A stretch of 64,000 nt of DNA from Xanthobacter autotrophicus (GTDB lineage: Bacteria > Pseudomonadota > Alphaproteobacteria > Rhizobiales > Xanthobacteraceae): assembly GCF_043194295.1 (NCBI RefSeq), contig NZ_JBAFVK010000005.1; one strand, 5' to 3'. The translations under genes were made by a program, and so were the position numbers. Positions 37,215 through 46,129 of the stretch are shown here, one piece after another (the first letter of the stretch is position 1; every line of letters begins with the position of its first letter). The notes under the pieces are model-generated. The model saw only the letters and a program-made list of their open reading frames with translations, made no database searches and was not told the DNA's origin.

Positions 37215-40200
37215 TCACTGAGCCGCGGCCTGGGCGGCGTAGAATTCCCTCAAGGCGTCGGCATCACGCGGGGTCACGTCCGGGAATTGCGGGTCGGTGC
37301 CCACCTCGGCGGAGATCTTCCAGGAGCGGGCGCATTTGCGGCCCTCGGCGCGCACCGGCACCACCGCCACGCCCGGCACGTCGGGCAGGCGGAAGGCGTC
37401 CGCCGGCCCCTCGGACCGAATAAGGGTAGCGGCGCTGGTGATGGTGATTTCCGCAAGGTCCAGCCCGTCGAGGGCATCGGCCAGCGCGGAATCGCTCACA
37501 TAGACCTCCGGCGCCGCTTCCAGCGAGGAGCCCATGCGCTTGGCGGCGCGCTCCACCTCCAGTGCCCCCAGCACCACCCGGCGGATGAGGCGCACCCGGC
37601 GCCACTGGTCCGCCAGCGCGTCGTCGCGCCAGTCGGCCGGGGTGTCCGGGAAGCCGAGCAGGTGCACGGAGCCCTCCTCATCGCCGGTGCGGGCGATGTA
37701 GGCCTCCTCGCAGGTGAAGGGCAGGATGGGCGCGAGCCACGTGATGAGCCGCGCGAACACCGCGTCCAGCACGGTGAGGCAGGCCCGCCGCGTCACCGAG
37801 GACAGGGGATCGCAATAGAGCGCGTCCTTGCGGATGTCGAAATAGAAGGCCGACAGCTCGATGTTCATGAACTGGGTGAGCGCCGCATTGACCTTCTTGT
37901 AGTCGAAGGCGCGGTAGGCGGCGCGGATCTCGCCGTCCAGCTCGACGACGCGATGGAGGATGTAGCGCTCCAGCGCCGGCATCTCGGCGAAGGCCACATG
38001 CTCTTGCGGCCGGTCATGGTGCAGGGAGCCCAGCAGCCAGCGGATGGTGTTGCGCAGCTTGCGGTAGGTGTCGGCGGTGGTCTTCAGGATTTCCGGGCCG
38101 ATGCGCAAATCGTCTGCATAGTCGGAGGCGCACACCCATAGGCGCAGGATATCGGCACCGGACTGCTTGATCACATCCTGCGGGGAGGTGACGTTGCCCA
38201 GCGACTTGGACATCTTGCGGCCGTCCTCGTCGAGGACGAAGCCGTGGGTCAGCACCACGTCGTAGGGCGGGCGGCCGCGGGTGCCGCAGCTCTCCAGAAG
38301 CGAGGAATGGAACCAGCCGCGATGCTGGTCCGAGCCTTCCAGATACATCACCCGGTCGTTGCCTTCGGGCGGCCGGTTCGCCTTCAGGTCCGCGCGCACT
38401 TCGAGCGTGAAGGCGTGGGTGGAGCCACTGTCGAACCACACGTCCAGCACGTCGTCCACCTTGGCCCAGCCCTCGCCGGCCCGCTCGCCCAGGAAGCGGG
38501 CGCTCGCGCCTTCCTTGAACCAGGCGTCGGCACCCTCCGAGGCAAAGGCCTCGGCGATGCGGGCGTTGACTGCTGCGTCCTTGAGGATCTCGACGGTGCC
38601 GTCACCCTTGTCCTTCACGAACACGGCGATGGGCACGCCCCAGGCGCGCTGGCGCGAGACCACCCAGTCCGGCCGGTTGGCGATCATGCCGGTGATGCGG
38701 TTCTCGCCTGCCGCCGGCACCCATTCCACCGTCTTGATGCCGGCAAGCGCGCGCTCGCGCAGGGTGTCGGGCGCGTTGCCGGCCAGCGTCGCCGGGCGCG
38801 GGGCGAGGGTGCCGTCCGCCGAGCGGATGTCCTGGTCCATGGCGATGAACCATTGCGGCGTGTTGCGGAAGATCACCGGCTTCTTGGAGCGCCAGGAGTG
38901 GGGATACTGGTGCTTCACCCGCCCGCGCGCCAACAGGTTGCCCTGCGCGATCAGGGCGTCGATGATGGCCGGGTTGGCATCGCCCTTCTCGCCCTTCTCG
39001 GTGATGACGCGCTTGCCCTCGAAGCCGGGGGCCTGCGCGGTGTAGAACGAATCCGCGTCCACCGTGTAGGGGATGGCGGGGCTGATGCCGCGCTCCTCCA
39101 GCCAGCGGCGGTGGTGGGTCCAGATCTCGAAATCCTCGCGGCCGTGGCCGGGCGCCGTGTGCACGAAGCCGGTGCCCGCGTCGTCGGTGACATGGTCGCC
39201 GTCGAGCAGGGGGACCTGGAAGCTGTAGCCGAGGGCGGAGAGAGGGTGGGCGGTGATGAGGCGTCCGAGCACGTCCGCCGGCACGTCGCCGCGCCGCTCG
39301 AACGTGGTGACGCGCGCCTGCTTGAACACATCTTCCGCCAGCTTGTCGGCGAGGATGAGCTTGTCGCCGGCCTTGGCCCAATTGTCAGCGGCAGCGTCCG
39401 TGACCTCATACAGGCCATAGGAGATCTTGGACGAATAGGAGATGGCGCGGTTGCCGGGGAGCGTCCAGGGCGTGGTGGTCCAGATGACCACAGAAGCGCC
39501 ACGCATAGCAGCCCAAAGATCATTGTCCTTGAGCACCTGCTCTGAGTCCCCGTGCACGCCAAAAGCACCGGGATTATTCTTCAGCGGAAACTTCACCCAC
39601 ACCGTATCGCTGGTGAAATCCTGATACTCCACCTCGGCCTCGGCCAGCGCCGTCTTCTCCACCACGGACCACATCACCGGCTTGGAGCCGCGATAAAGCA
39701 GGCCGTTCTGCGCGAACTTCATGATCTCGCGGGCGATCTGGGCTTCGGCGGCGAACGCCATGGTGGTGTAGGGGTGGTCCCAGTCGCCTTCCACGCCCAG
39801 GCGCTTGAATTCCTCGCGCTGCTTGTCGAGCCAGTGCTCGGCATAGGCGCGGCATTCCTGGCGGAAGGCCACCATGGCGGCGGCGTCGGTGAAGTCGGGC
39901 TTGGTCTTGCCCTTCTTGCGGTAATTGTCTTCCTCGATCTTCCACTCGATGGGCAGGCCGTGGCAGTCCCAGCCGGGCACGTAGTTCGAGTCATAGCCCA
40001 GCATTTGCTGGGAGCGCGTCACCACGTCCTTCAGGATCTTGTTGAGCGCGTGGCCGATATGGATGTTGCCGTTGGCATAGGGCGGGCCGTCGTGCAGCAC
40101 GAAGCGGGCGCGGCCGCGACCCTGTTCGCGCAGGCGGCCGTAGAGGTCGGTGCGGGCCCAGCGGGCGAGCAGCTCCGGCTCCAGCTTGGGCAGGCCCGCG

Positions 40201-40307
40201 CGCATGGGGAATGGGGTCTGCGGCAGCAGCAGGGTCTTGGAATAGTCCGGAGCGGCGGACGCCTCGGCCGCGGAAGTGTCAGATACGGAAGTGTCAGGTG
40301 AGGTCAT
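37215..40307 (-). CDS. ileS: Isoleucyl-tRNA synthetase
   Basis: This is a 1030-residue class I synthetase that charges tRNA-Ile. HIGH is at residues 83-86 (NIHIGHALNK) and KMSKS at 698-702 (GRKMSKSLGNVTSPQD); the editing domain lies between. The C-terminus lacks the zinc-finger Cys set of E. coli IleS but has an anticodon-binding domain of normal length. The first 20 residues include a small repeat (DTSVSDTS) and are poorly conserved, so the start is slightly uncertain. It is cotranscribed with lspA. Confidence 0.96.
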   Translation of the reverse strand: MTSPDTSVSDTSAAEASAAPDYSKTLLLPQTPFPMRAGLPKLEPELLARWARTDLYGRLREQGRGRARFVLHDGPPYANGNIHIGHALNKILKDVVTRSQQMLGYDSNYVPGWDCHGLPIEWKIEEDNYRKKGKTKPDFTDAAAMVAFRQECRAYAEHWLDKQREEFKRLGVEGDWDHPYTTMAFAAEAQIAREIMKFAQNGLLYRGSKPVMWSVVEKTALAEAEVEYQDFTSDTVWVKFPLKNNPGAFGVHGDSEQVLKDNDLWAAMRGASVVIWTTTPWTLPGNRAISYSSKISYGLYEVTDAAADNWAKAGDKLILADKLAEDVFKQARVTTFERRGDVPADVLGRLITAHPLSALGYSFQVPLLDGDHVTDDAGTGFVHTAPGHGREDFEIWTHHRRWLEERGISPAIPYTVDADSFYTAQAPGFEGKRVITEKGEKGDANPAIIDALIAQGNLLARGRVKHQYPHSWRSKKPVIFRNTPQWFIAMDQDIRSADGTLAPRPATLAGNAPDTLRERALAGIKTVEWVPAAGENRITGMIANRPDWVVSRQRAWGVPIAVFVKDKGDGTVEILKDAAVNARIAEAFASEGADAWFKEGASARFLGERAGEGWAKVDDVLDVWFDSGSTHAFTLEVRADLKANRPPEGNDRVMYLEGSDQHRGWFHSSLLESCGTRGRPPYDVVLTHGFVLDEDGRKMSKSLGNVTSPQDVIKQSGADILRLWVCASDYADDLRIGPEILKTTADTYRKLRNTIRWLLGSLHHDRPQEHVAFAEMPALERYILHRVVELDGEIRAAYRAFDYKKVNAALTQFMNIELSAFYFDIRKDALYCDPLSSVTRRACLTVLDAVFARLITWLAPILPFTCEEAYIARTGDEEGSVHLLGFPDTPADWRDDALADQWRRVRLIRRVVLGALEVERAAKRMGSSLEAAPEVYVSDSALADALDGLDLAEITITSAATLIRSEGPADAFRLPDVPGVAVVPVRAEGRKCARSWKISAEVGTDPQFPDVTPRDADALREFYAAQAAAQ

Positions 40308-40578
40308 GGAATGCTCGGGGCATGAAATGTCGGATCAGGCGAAACAAACCCGGCGGCCCCCGCGCGCTCAGGCGCGCCGGCGGGGGGCCGGGCCGATAAT
40401 TCGCGCCACACGGCGCGCGCCAGGGCGGGGAGGCACCCCGCCGCACTGAAAAGATCCACACATGGTCGGGCTTCTAGCAGGCGCCCCGCGCCGCGAAAAG
40501 CCCGCAGATGAGCGCAGCGGGAGCCGGCGAAGGGGCTCGGCCTAAGCGGCGCCCCGTCCGGGTCCCCTTCACGGCAAC

Positions 40579-40609
40579 GAAAAAAGCCCCGGCACCAAGG
40601 TGCCGAGGC
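40579..40609 (-). terminator. Rho-independent terminator of glnK-amtB
   Basis: An 11-bp stem (40586-40596 with 40599-40609, one G-U pair) is followed on the minus strand by a T-run (A's at 40580-40585). It lies 68 bases after the amtB stop. The rest of the 369-bp gap 40308-40676 is GC-rich ileS leader in which I see no gene and no clear promoter. Confidence 0.85.
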
Positions 40610-40676
40610 TCTTCTTCGTTCCCCTCTTTTTAGTCCGGCGGGGCGGCGCACCCGAAGGCGCGTCGCCCCGGAAAGA

Positions 40677-42173
40677 TCACGAGTGGTAGGCGCGCTCGCC
40701 GTGCTCGTTGATGTCGAGGCCCTCGCGCTCCACGTCGGTGGTGGGACGCAGGCCGACGACCACGGAGATGATGAACAGGATCACCGCGGTGCCGACACCC
40801 GACCACACGACGGTGACGCCGACGGCCTTGAGCTGGGCAATGACCTGGGTGGCCATGTCGTAGGGGGCAACGGCGCCGGTGGTGTAGTCGAAGATGCCGG
40901 TGCCGCCGAGGGCCGGGCTCACCAGGATGCCCGTGGCGATGGCGCCGACGATGCCGCCCACGCCATGCACGCCGAACACGTCGAGCGCGTCGTCATAGCC
41001 GAGCGCGTTCTTGATGGCCGTGCAGAAGATGAAGCAGATGGGGCTGACGATGAGGCCCAGCACCAGCGAACCCATGATGCCGGCGAAGCCCGACGGCGGC
41101 GTGACGGCCACGAGGCCGGCGACGATGCCCGAGGCGAGGCCCAGCATGGAGGGCTTACCCTTCACCAGCCATTCCACGAACATCCAGGAGACGGCCGCGG
41201 CACAGGTGGCGATGAAGGTGTTCATCATGGCGAGGCCGGTGACGGCGTTGGCCTCGAGGTTGGAGCCGGCGTTGAAGCCGAACCAGCCGACCCACAGCAG
41301 GGAGGCGCCGACCATGGTGAGGGTCAGCGAGTGGGGCGAGAGCGCCTCCTTGCCGTAGCCCAGGCGCTTGCCGACCATGAGGCAGGCGACGAGGCCGGCG
41401 ATGCCGGCATTGATGTGCACCACGGTGCCGCCGGCGAAGTCGATGGCGCCGAGGGAGAAGATGTAGCCGGCGTCGGCGAGCACGCCGTCGAGGGCGGCCT
41501 GGGCGGCGGTCTTGGCGGCGCCGTCAGCGGCGGCAGCCACGGCCTTGGCGGCAGCGTCGATGGCATCCGGGCCGGCCCAGTACCAGACCATGTGCGCGAC
41601 CGGGAAGTACACGAAGGTTACCCACAGCGGCACGAACAGCACCACGGCGGTGAACTTGGTGCGCTCCGCGAACGCGCCGAAGATCAGCGCGGGCGTGATC
41701 ATGGCGAAGGTCATCTGGAACGCGATGTAGACGAACTCGGGGATGGCGACGCCCACCGAGAAGGTGGCGGCCAGCGATTCGCCGGTCACGCCCGACAGGA
41801 AGGCCTTGGAGAAGCCGCCGATGAAGGGCGAGCCGCCGGTGAAGGCGAGGGAGTAGCCGTACAGCACCCAGATGAGGCCGACGATGGCCACGCAGTAGCC
41901 AACCTGCATGAGCATGGACAGCATGTTCTTGGCGCGCAGGAGGCCGCCGTAGAACAGGAACAGGCCGGGGACCGACATCATGAGAACGAGGACTGCGGAC
42001 GTGAGCATCCACGCCACGTCGCCCTTGTTCACGGTGGGGGCCGCCGCGGCGGCTGCGGCGGTCGTGGTGGCGTCGGCAGCAGGTGCGGCCGTCTGGGCCA
42101 GCACCGGCAAGGCAAATGCCGTTGCCAGAAGAAGCGCGGGAATGCCCACGCGGGACCACGTCTTGGACGTCAT
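40677..42173 (-). CDS. amtB: Ammonium transporter AmtB
   Basis: This 498-residue ammonium channel has a signal peptide, an Ala-rich segment and 11 membrane spans. The twin pore histidines are visible in GTVVHINAGIAG and DVFGVHGVGGIVG, as is the gating region SVPGLFLFYGGLLRAKN. The ATG at 42173 follows GGAG ten bases upstream. It is the second gene of a glnK-amtB operon and its cytoplasmic C-terminus (TDVEREGLDINEHGERAYH) is the GlnK docking tail. Confidence 0.97.
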   Translation of the reverse strand: MTSKTWSRVGIPALLLATAFALPVLAQTAAPAADATTTAAAAAAAPTVNKGDVAWMLTSAVLVLMMSVPGLFLFYGGLLRAKNMLSMLMQVGYCVAIVGLIWVLYGYSLAFTGGSPFIGGFSKAFLSGVTGESLAATFSVGVAIPEFVYIAFQMTFAMITPALIFGAFAERTKFTAVVLFVPLWVTFVYFPVAHMVWYWAGPDAIDAAAKAVAAAADGAAKTAAQAALDGVLADAGYIFSLGAIDFAGGTVVHINAGIAGLVACLMVGKRLGYGKEALSPHSLTLTMVGASLLWVGWFGFNAGSNLEANAVTGLAMMNTFIATCAAAVSWMFVEWLVKGKPSMLGLASGIVAGLVAVTPPSGFAGIMGSLVLGLIVSPICFIFCTAIKNALGYDDALDVFGVHGVGGIVGAIATGILVSPALGGTGIFDYTTGAVAPYDMATQVIAQLKAVGVTVVWSGVGTAVILFIISVVVGLRPTTDVEREGLDINEHGERAYHS

Positions 42174-42202
42174 GGATGAAAGCTCCGTCGAATGAGAAAG
42201 GC

Positions 42203-42541
42203 TCAAAGCGCGTCGGCGTCGGTCTCGCCCGTGCGGATGCGCACGGCGTGCTCGATCGGCAGCACGAAAATCTTTCCGTCGCCGATCTGGCCGGTCTTGG
42301 CGGAAGCGGTGATGGCTTCCACCACCTTGGAGACCTGGTCGGCGGACACTGCGACCTCGATCTTCAGCTTCGGCAGGAAGCTCACGGCGTATTCGGCGCC
42401 GCGGTAGATCTCGGTGTGGCCCTTCTGACGGCCGTATCCCTTCACCTCGGTCACGGTCAGACCGTGCACACCGATACCGGTGAGGGCGTCGCGCACCTCC
42501 TCCAGCTTGAATGGCTTGATGATGGCCATGACGATCTTCAT
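42203..42541 (-). CDS. glnK: PII nitrogen-regulatory protein GlnK
   Basis: This 112-residue PII protein has the uridylylation site Y51 in the T-loop GRQKGHTEIYRGAEY and normal ATP/2-oxoglutarate sites. It signals nitrogen and energy status, and binds AmtB to block ammonium uptake when nitrogen is plentiful. The ATG at 42541 gives exact family length; upstream extension is not conserved. A sigma-54-type promoter at 42669-42683 indicates control by the NtrBC system. Confidence 0.96.
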   Translation of the reverse strand: MKIVMAIIKPFKLEEVRDALTGIGVHGLTVTEVKGYGRQKGHTEIYRGAEYAVSFLPKLKIEVAVSADQVSKVVEAITASAKTGQIGDGKIFVLPIEHAVRIRTGETDADAL

Positions 42542-42668
42542 GGATCGGTCCCTGTTCCCTGATGCCGATGCGCCGCAGATGACGCGTTTCGGCTGTTTTC
42601 TCGCGGCGGCTTCGCTGAGCGGGTCGAGGAGATCCACGCCGCGGCTGGCAAGCCTGCGCAGGAGGGAA

Positions 42669-42683
42669 TCAAGTACCGTGCCA
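42669..42683 (-). promoter_or_regulatory. Sigma-54-type promoter of glnK-amtB
   Basis: Reading the minus strand, TGGCACGGTACTTGA matches the -24/-12 consensus TGGCAC-N5-TTGC except for A in place of the last C. It lies about 130 bases before the glnK start. Upstream, GCCTATTTTTAGGC (42709-42722), an inverted repeat, and a second TGCCTAT (42769-42775) could be activator sites. The surrounding gap 42542-42856 is AT-rich for this genome and holds no gene I can support. Confidence 0.7.
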
Positions 42684-42856
42684 AGTCATAGGGGCGGGCA
42701 ATCGGCGTGCCTATTTTTAGGCCACGCAACGGAAGGCCGTCGGTTTGCCGCCGCCTTGCCGTTATTTTTGCCTATCTATTAATCGTCATGAGCAATATAG
42801 CAGCATTGCGACTTCGCGGTCGCGAAATAGGGTTTTATAATACCATTCTAGAGCCT

Positions 42857-43729
42857 TCAGCGAGGACTGACGGGCCGCATCAGGCCTTCCTGTGCCGCTG
42901 AAGCTACCAGTGCGCCGTCGCGGGTGAAGATTTCACCCCGGCAAAAGCCGCGTGCACCGGCGGCCGTGGGGCTCTCCTGGGTGTAGAGCAGCCAGTCGTC
43001 GGCCCGGAACGGGCGGTGGAACCACAGGGCGTGGTCGAGACTGGCCACCTGCAAGTCGCGGTCGAACACCGACTTGCCGTGGGGCAAAAGGGCGGCCTGG
43101 AGCAGGGCAAGGTCCGAAGCATAGGCAAGCACCGCCTGATGCGTGGGCAGATCGTCCGGCAGCGGGCCGCGCGTGCGCAGCCACATGCTGGGCCGCGCGC
43201 CGGGCGCGCCCAGGTAGGCGGGGTCGAGGCTGGTGGGCTTCACCTCCAGCGGCCGCAGCGCCATCCAGTCGCGCTTGGCGGCGGAAGGAAAACGCGCCAT
43301 CAGCTTGTCGCGCCATGCATCGTCGGAGGGCAGGTCCTCCGGCGCCGGCACGTCGGGCATGGCGCCTTGGTGCTGCAGCCCCTCTTCCACCACCTGGAAC
43401 GACACCGACATGCTGAAGATGGCCTGCCCGTGCTGGATCGCTACCACCCGGCGGGTGGTGAAGGAGCGCCCGTCACGGATGCGGTCCACGTCGAAGATGA
43501 TGGGCACGCGGGGATCGCCGCCCAGCAGGAAATAGCCGTGGAGGGAATGGGTGACTCGCTCGGCCTCCACCGTGCGCCGCGCTGCCACCAGCGCCTGCGC
43601 CACCACCTGTCCGCCGAACACCCGTCCCCCGTCCGGGGTGATGGTGCGACCGCGGAACAGGTTGATTTCAAGGGGTTCGAGGTCGAGGATGCCCAAAAGC
43701 GCATCCACGTCGGACGGTGATCCGGTCAT
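42857..43729 (-). CDS. tesB: Acyl-CoA thioesterase II
   Basis: This 290-residue double-hotdog thioesterase hydrolyses medium and long acyl-CoAs. Family features are INLFRGRTITPDGGRVFGGQ, THSLHGYFLLGGDPRVPIIF, the catalytic Asp in VASLDHALWFHRPF and the C-terminal AAQEGLMRP. The ATG at 43729 gives the family length; a GTG at 43792 would add 21 residues. The gene is divergent from the hydroxylase gene at 43916. Confidence 0.94.
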   Translation of the reverse strand: MTGSPSDVDALLGILDLEPLEINLFRGRTITPDGGRVFGGQVVAQALVAARRTVEAERVTHSLHGYFLLGGDPRVPIIFDVDRIRDGRSFTTRRVVAIQHGQAIFSMSVSFQVVEEGLQHQGAMPDVPAPEDLPSDDAWRDKLMARFPSAAKRDWMALRPLEVKPTSLDPAYLGAPGARPSMWLRTRGPLPDDLPTHQAVLAYASDLALLQAALLPHGKSVFDRDLQVASLDHALWFHRPFRADDWLLYTQESPTAAGARGFCRGEIFTRDGALVASAAQEGLMRPVSPR

Positions 43730-43915
43730 AGGGCTTGGCTCGCTGAAGGCCGGCGCGCGGCGCGCTCCGGAGGGAAGGGGTCGTCCGAACACGCCATGCT
43801 CGCGCGGATTGCGTCAAGACCCTTTTGGTCAGGTGCCTTCCGTATAGGGTGGGAGCCGGGACGAAGCGGATACGGGATCGGCGCAGGCCGGACCATAGGA
43901 TCAGGGAGTGAAGCG

Positions 43916-45217
43916 ATGACCGGGCTGAACATGTCCGAGCCCCAGGCCGGGCACACCGGAACCGGCTTTTCCGCCGCCACGGCCGTGCCGCGGGCGGATG
44001 TGGCCCGAGCGGATGTGGCCATCGTCGGAGGCGGGCTCGCCGGCCTCAGCCTCGCGCTGGCCCTGCGCCAGGGGCTCGGGCCGGATGCCGACATCGTACT
44101 GTTCGACCCCTATCTGTCCCACGCCACGGTGGATGACGGTCGCTGCTCGGCCATCGCCGCCGGCGCGCGGCGCATGCTTACCACCCTCGGCGTCTGGCAG
44201 CATGTGGGCGCCAAGGCGCAGCCCATCCAGACCATGGTGGTCACCGACAGCCGCACCAAGGACGTGGCGCGGCCCACCTTCCTCACCTTCGACGGTGATG
44301 TGGAGCCGGGCGAGGCCTTCGCCCACATGGTGCCCAACGCCGACCTGCAATATGCCCTCATCGATGCGGCGCGCTCCGCCGGTATCGACCTGCGCGCCCA
44401 GTCGGTGGACGATTTCACCGCCGACCGCTCCGGCGTGAGCCTGTCCGCCGCCGGCGCGCCGCAACTTTCGGCCCAGCTTCTGGTGGCCTGCGACGGCGCG
44501 AAATCGCGCATCCGTGGCATGGCCGGCATCGCCAATGTGGCCTGGGGCTATGGCCAGAGCGGCATCACCTTCGCGGTGGAGCACGAGCGCCCCCACGAGG
44601 GCCGGGCCGAAGAGCATTTCCTGCCCCCCGGCCCGTTCGCCATCCTGCCGCTTCCGGGCAACCGCTCGTCCATCGTGTGGACCGAGCGCACCGAAGACGC
44701 CGACCGCATCGTGGCGTTGCCGTCCATCATCTTCCAGGAGGAGCTGGAGCAGCGCTTCGGCCACCGGCTCGGCTGGGTGAAGCCGGTGACCAAGCCGCGT
44801 GCCTATCCCTTGGGCTTCGCCATGGCCCGCAGCTTCATCGGCGAGCGCCTCGCTCTGGTGGGAGACGCGGCCCATCTCATTCACCCCATCGCCGGGCAGG
44901 GGCTCAACATGGGCCTGCGCGACGTGGCGGCGCTGGCCGAGGCGGTGACGGATGCCGCGCGGGTCGGGCTCGATTTCGCCGGCCCGGCAGTGCTGGAGCG
45001 CTACCAGCGTTGGCGCCGGTTCGACACTTTGGCCATGGGGGTCGCGACAGACGGGCTCAACCGCCTGTTCTCCAACCGCTCCGACGCCTTGCGCGCGGTG
45101 CGGGACCTGGGCCTGGGTCTGGTGGACCGCATGCCGCGCCTCAAGGGCCTGTTCATCCGCGACGCGGCAGGCCTCACCGGCCAGGTGCCGAAGCTGCTGC
45201 GCGGCGAGGCGCTGTAG
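43916..45217 (+). CDS. UbiH/UbiF/Coq6-family FAD monooxygenase
   Basis: This 433-residue flavin hydroxylase is of the ubiquinone biosynthesis type, acting on the ring of polyprenyl intermediates. It shows the Rossmann GGGLAGLSLALAL motif, DGRCSAIAAGARRML near the start, CDGAKSRIRGMAGI (DG motif) and the FAD-ribityl motif GDAAHLIHPIAGQGLNMGLRD, all diagnostic. I chose the ATG at 43916 with AGGGAG upstream; an in-frame ATG at 43931 also exists. In alphaproteobacteria such proteins are often UbiL, but the position hydroxylated cannot be told from sequence. Confidence 0.9.
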   Translation: MTGLNMSEPQAGHTGTGFSAATAVPRADVARADVAIVGGGLAGLSLALALRQGLGPDADIVLFDPYLSHATVDDGRCSAIAAGARRMLTTLGVWQHVGAKAQPIQTMVVTDSRTKDVARPTFLTFDGDVEPGEAFAHMVPNADLQYALIDAARSAGIDLRAQSVDDFTADRSGVSLSAAGAPQLSAQLLVACDGAKSRIRGMAGIANVAWGYGQSGITFAVEHERPHEGRAEEHFLPPGPFAILPLPGNRSSIVWTERTEDADRIVALPSIIFQEELEQRFGHRLGWVKPVTKPRAYPLGFAMARSFIGERLALVGDAAHLIHPIAGQGLNMGLRDVAALAEAVTDAARVGLDFAGPAVLERYQRWRRFDTLAMGVATDGLNRLFSNRSDALRAVRDLGLGLVDRMPRLKGLFIRDAAGLTGQVPKLLRGEAL

Positions 45218-45277
45218 CGCGTTTTCGAGAGGGCGATTTCGCGCGAAGCGAATACCGGTTCGCGTTCAGAAAACGCG
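45218..45277. repeat. Nested palindromic intergenic repeat
   Basis: CGCGTTTTC (45218-45226) pairs with GAAAACGCG (45269-45277) and encloses CGCGAA (45242-45247) / TTCGCG (45259-45264). The GCGTTTTC...ACCGGTTCGCG...GAAAACGC pattern is a familiar dispersed element of Hyphomicrobiales genomes, from memory. The rest of the 415-bp gap to 45632 shows no supportable gene; ACGGGTCG (45570-45577) and CGACCCGT (45590-45597) form a further hairpin. Confidence 0.7.
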
Positions 45278-45632
45278 GGCGCCATCTTGGAGTGAGAGGG
45301 CGTTTCACCGGTCAGATTGCTTCCACCTGGCGAGATCGCGCTCAAGCGGCGAACGCGCGTCGGCGCGGGTTGCCGTGTGTTGGTGCGGGCGCGCGCCTCC
45401 GGCAGGGAAATCCATATGAGAATTGCGCCTTCGGGTGCGCGGGTCATTCTCATGCCAGTCAAAGTCGCACCGCAGCCGATGCGGTGGCCTGGATGGCCGC
45501 GCGATTCGCCGGCCAGCCCGCGCCGGACAATTGCGGGCCGCGCTGAGCGCCCAGCCCGTCGCAAGGACAACGGGTCGTGCGCCGGAGCGCGACCCGTTCA
45601 GTCTGCCGTTCGGTTGAACGGCCAACGTGCCC

Positions 45633-45845
45633 TCAGCGGGTGAGTTCGCTCTCGTCGAGCTTGCGGGCCTCGTCCGCGAGCATGATCGGGATGCCGTCGC
45701 GGATGGGATAGGCAAGCCGCGCGGCCCGCGAGACCAGTTCCTGGCGGTCGCGGTCATACTCCAGCGGCGCCTTGGTGAGGGGACACACCAGGATTTCGAG
45801 CAGCTTTGGGTCCACGTCGTGGCCGGGGCGCTGGGCTTGGATCAT
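45633..45845 (-). CDS. Trm112-family small protein
   Basis: This 70-residue protein belongs to the Trm112/YcaR family, small zinc-ribbon-like proteins that in other organisms activate methyltransferases. The conserved core DPKLLEILVCPLTKAPLEYD and YPIRDGIPIMLADEAR are present; only one Cys of the zinc site is seen, typical for proteobacterial members. It stands alone on the minus strand between two plus-strand genes. Confidence 0.88.
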   Translation of the reverse strand: MIQAQRPGHDVDPKLLEILVCPLTKAPLEYDRDRQELVSRAARLAYPIRDGIPIMLADEARKLDESELTR

Positions 45846-46129
45846 CGCATCACTCGTCAGGGCGTTTTCAGGCGCGGCGCAGACCGGCTCGCGCGAAACC
45901 GCGTTGGAAACCCGCCGGCGCGCGCTTGCGATTCACGGAACCACGCCGCTACGCCGGGTCGCCCCGCGTCTGGGCGAGGCGGCGCCACCATAGCGGGGGC
46001 AAGCGGCTGTTTCACCCTGTTTCTCGCCCATCCATCAGGCGCGCTGATGCTGCCATCAGCCGGATTCGTTGTCGCCGGGGCGGCCGGTCGCCTAAGCAGC
46101 GGGGTGACATCAACCGCTCGAAGGCATCC

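Noticed and set aside
42813..42826. TTCGCG-GT-CGCGAA palindrome near the tesB end
   Set aside because: Short, without a T-run on either strand; not enough to call a terminator or operator.
45416..45643. Possible small gene in the gap after the hydroxylase
   Set aside because: Arg/Pro-rich translation, no ribosome site, and the region consists of palindromes and hairpins.
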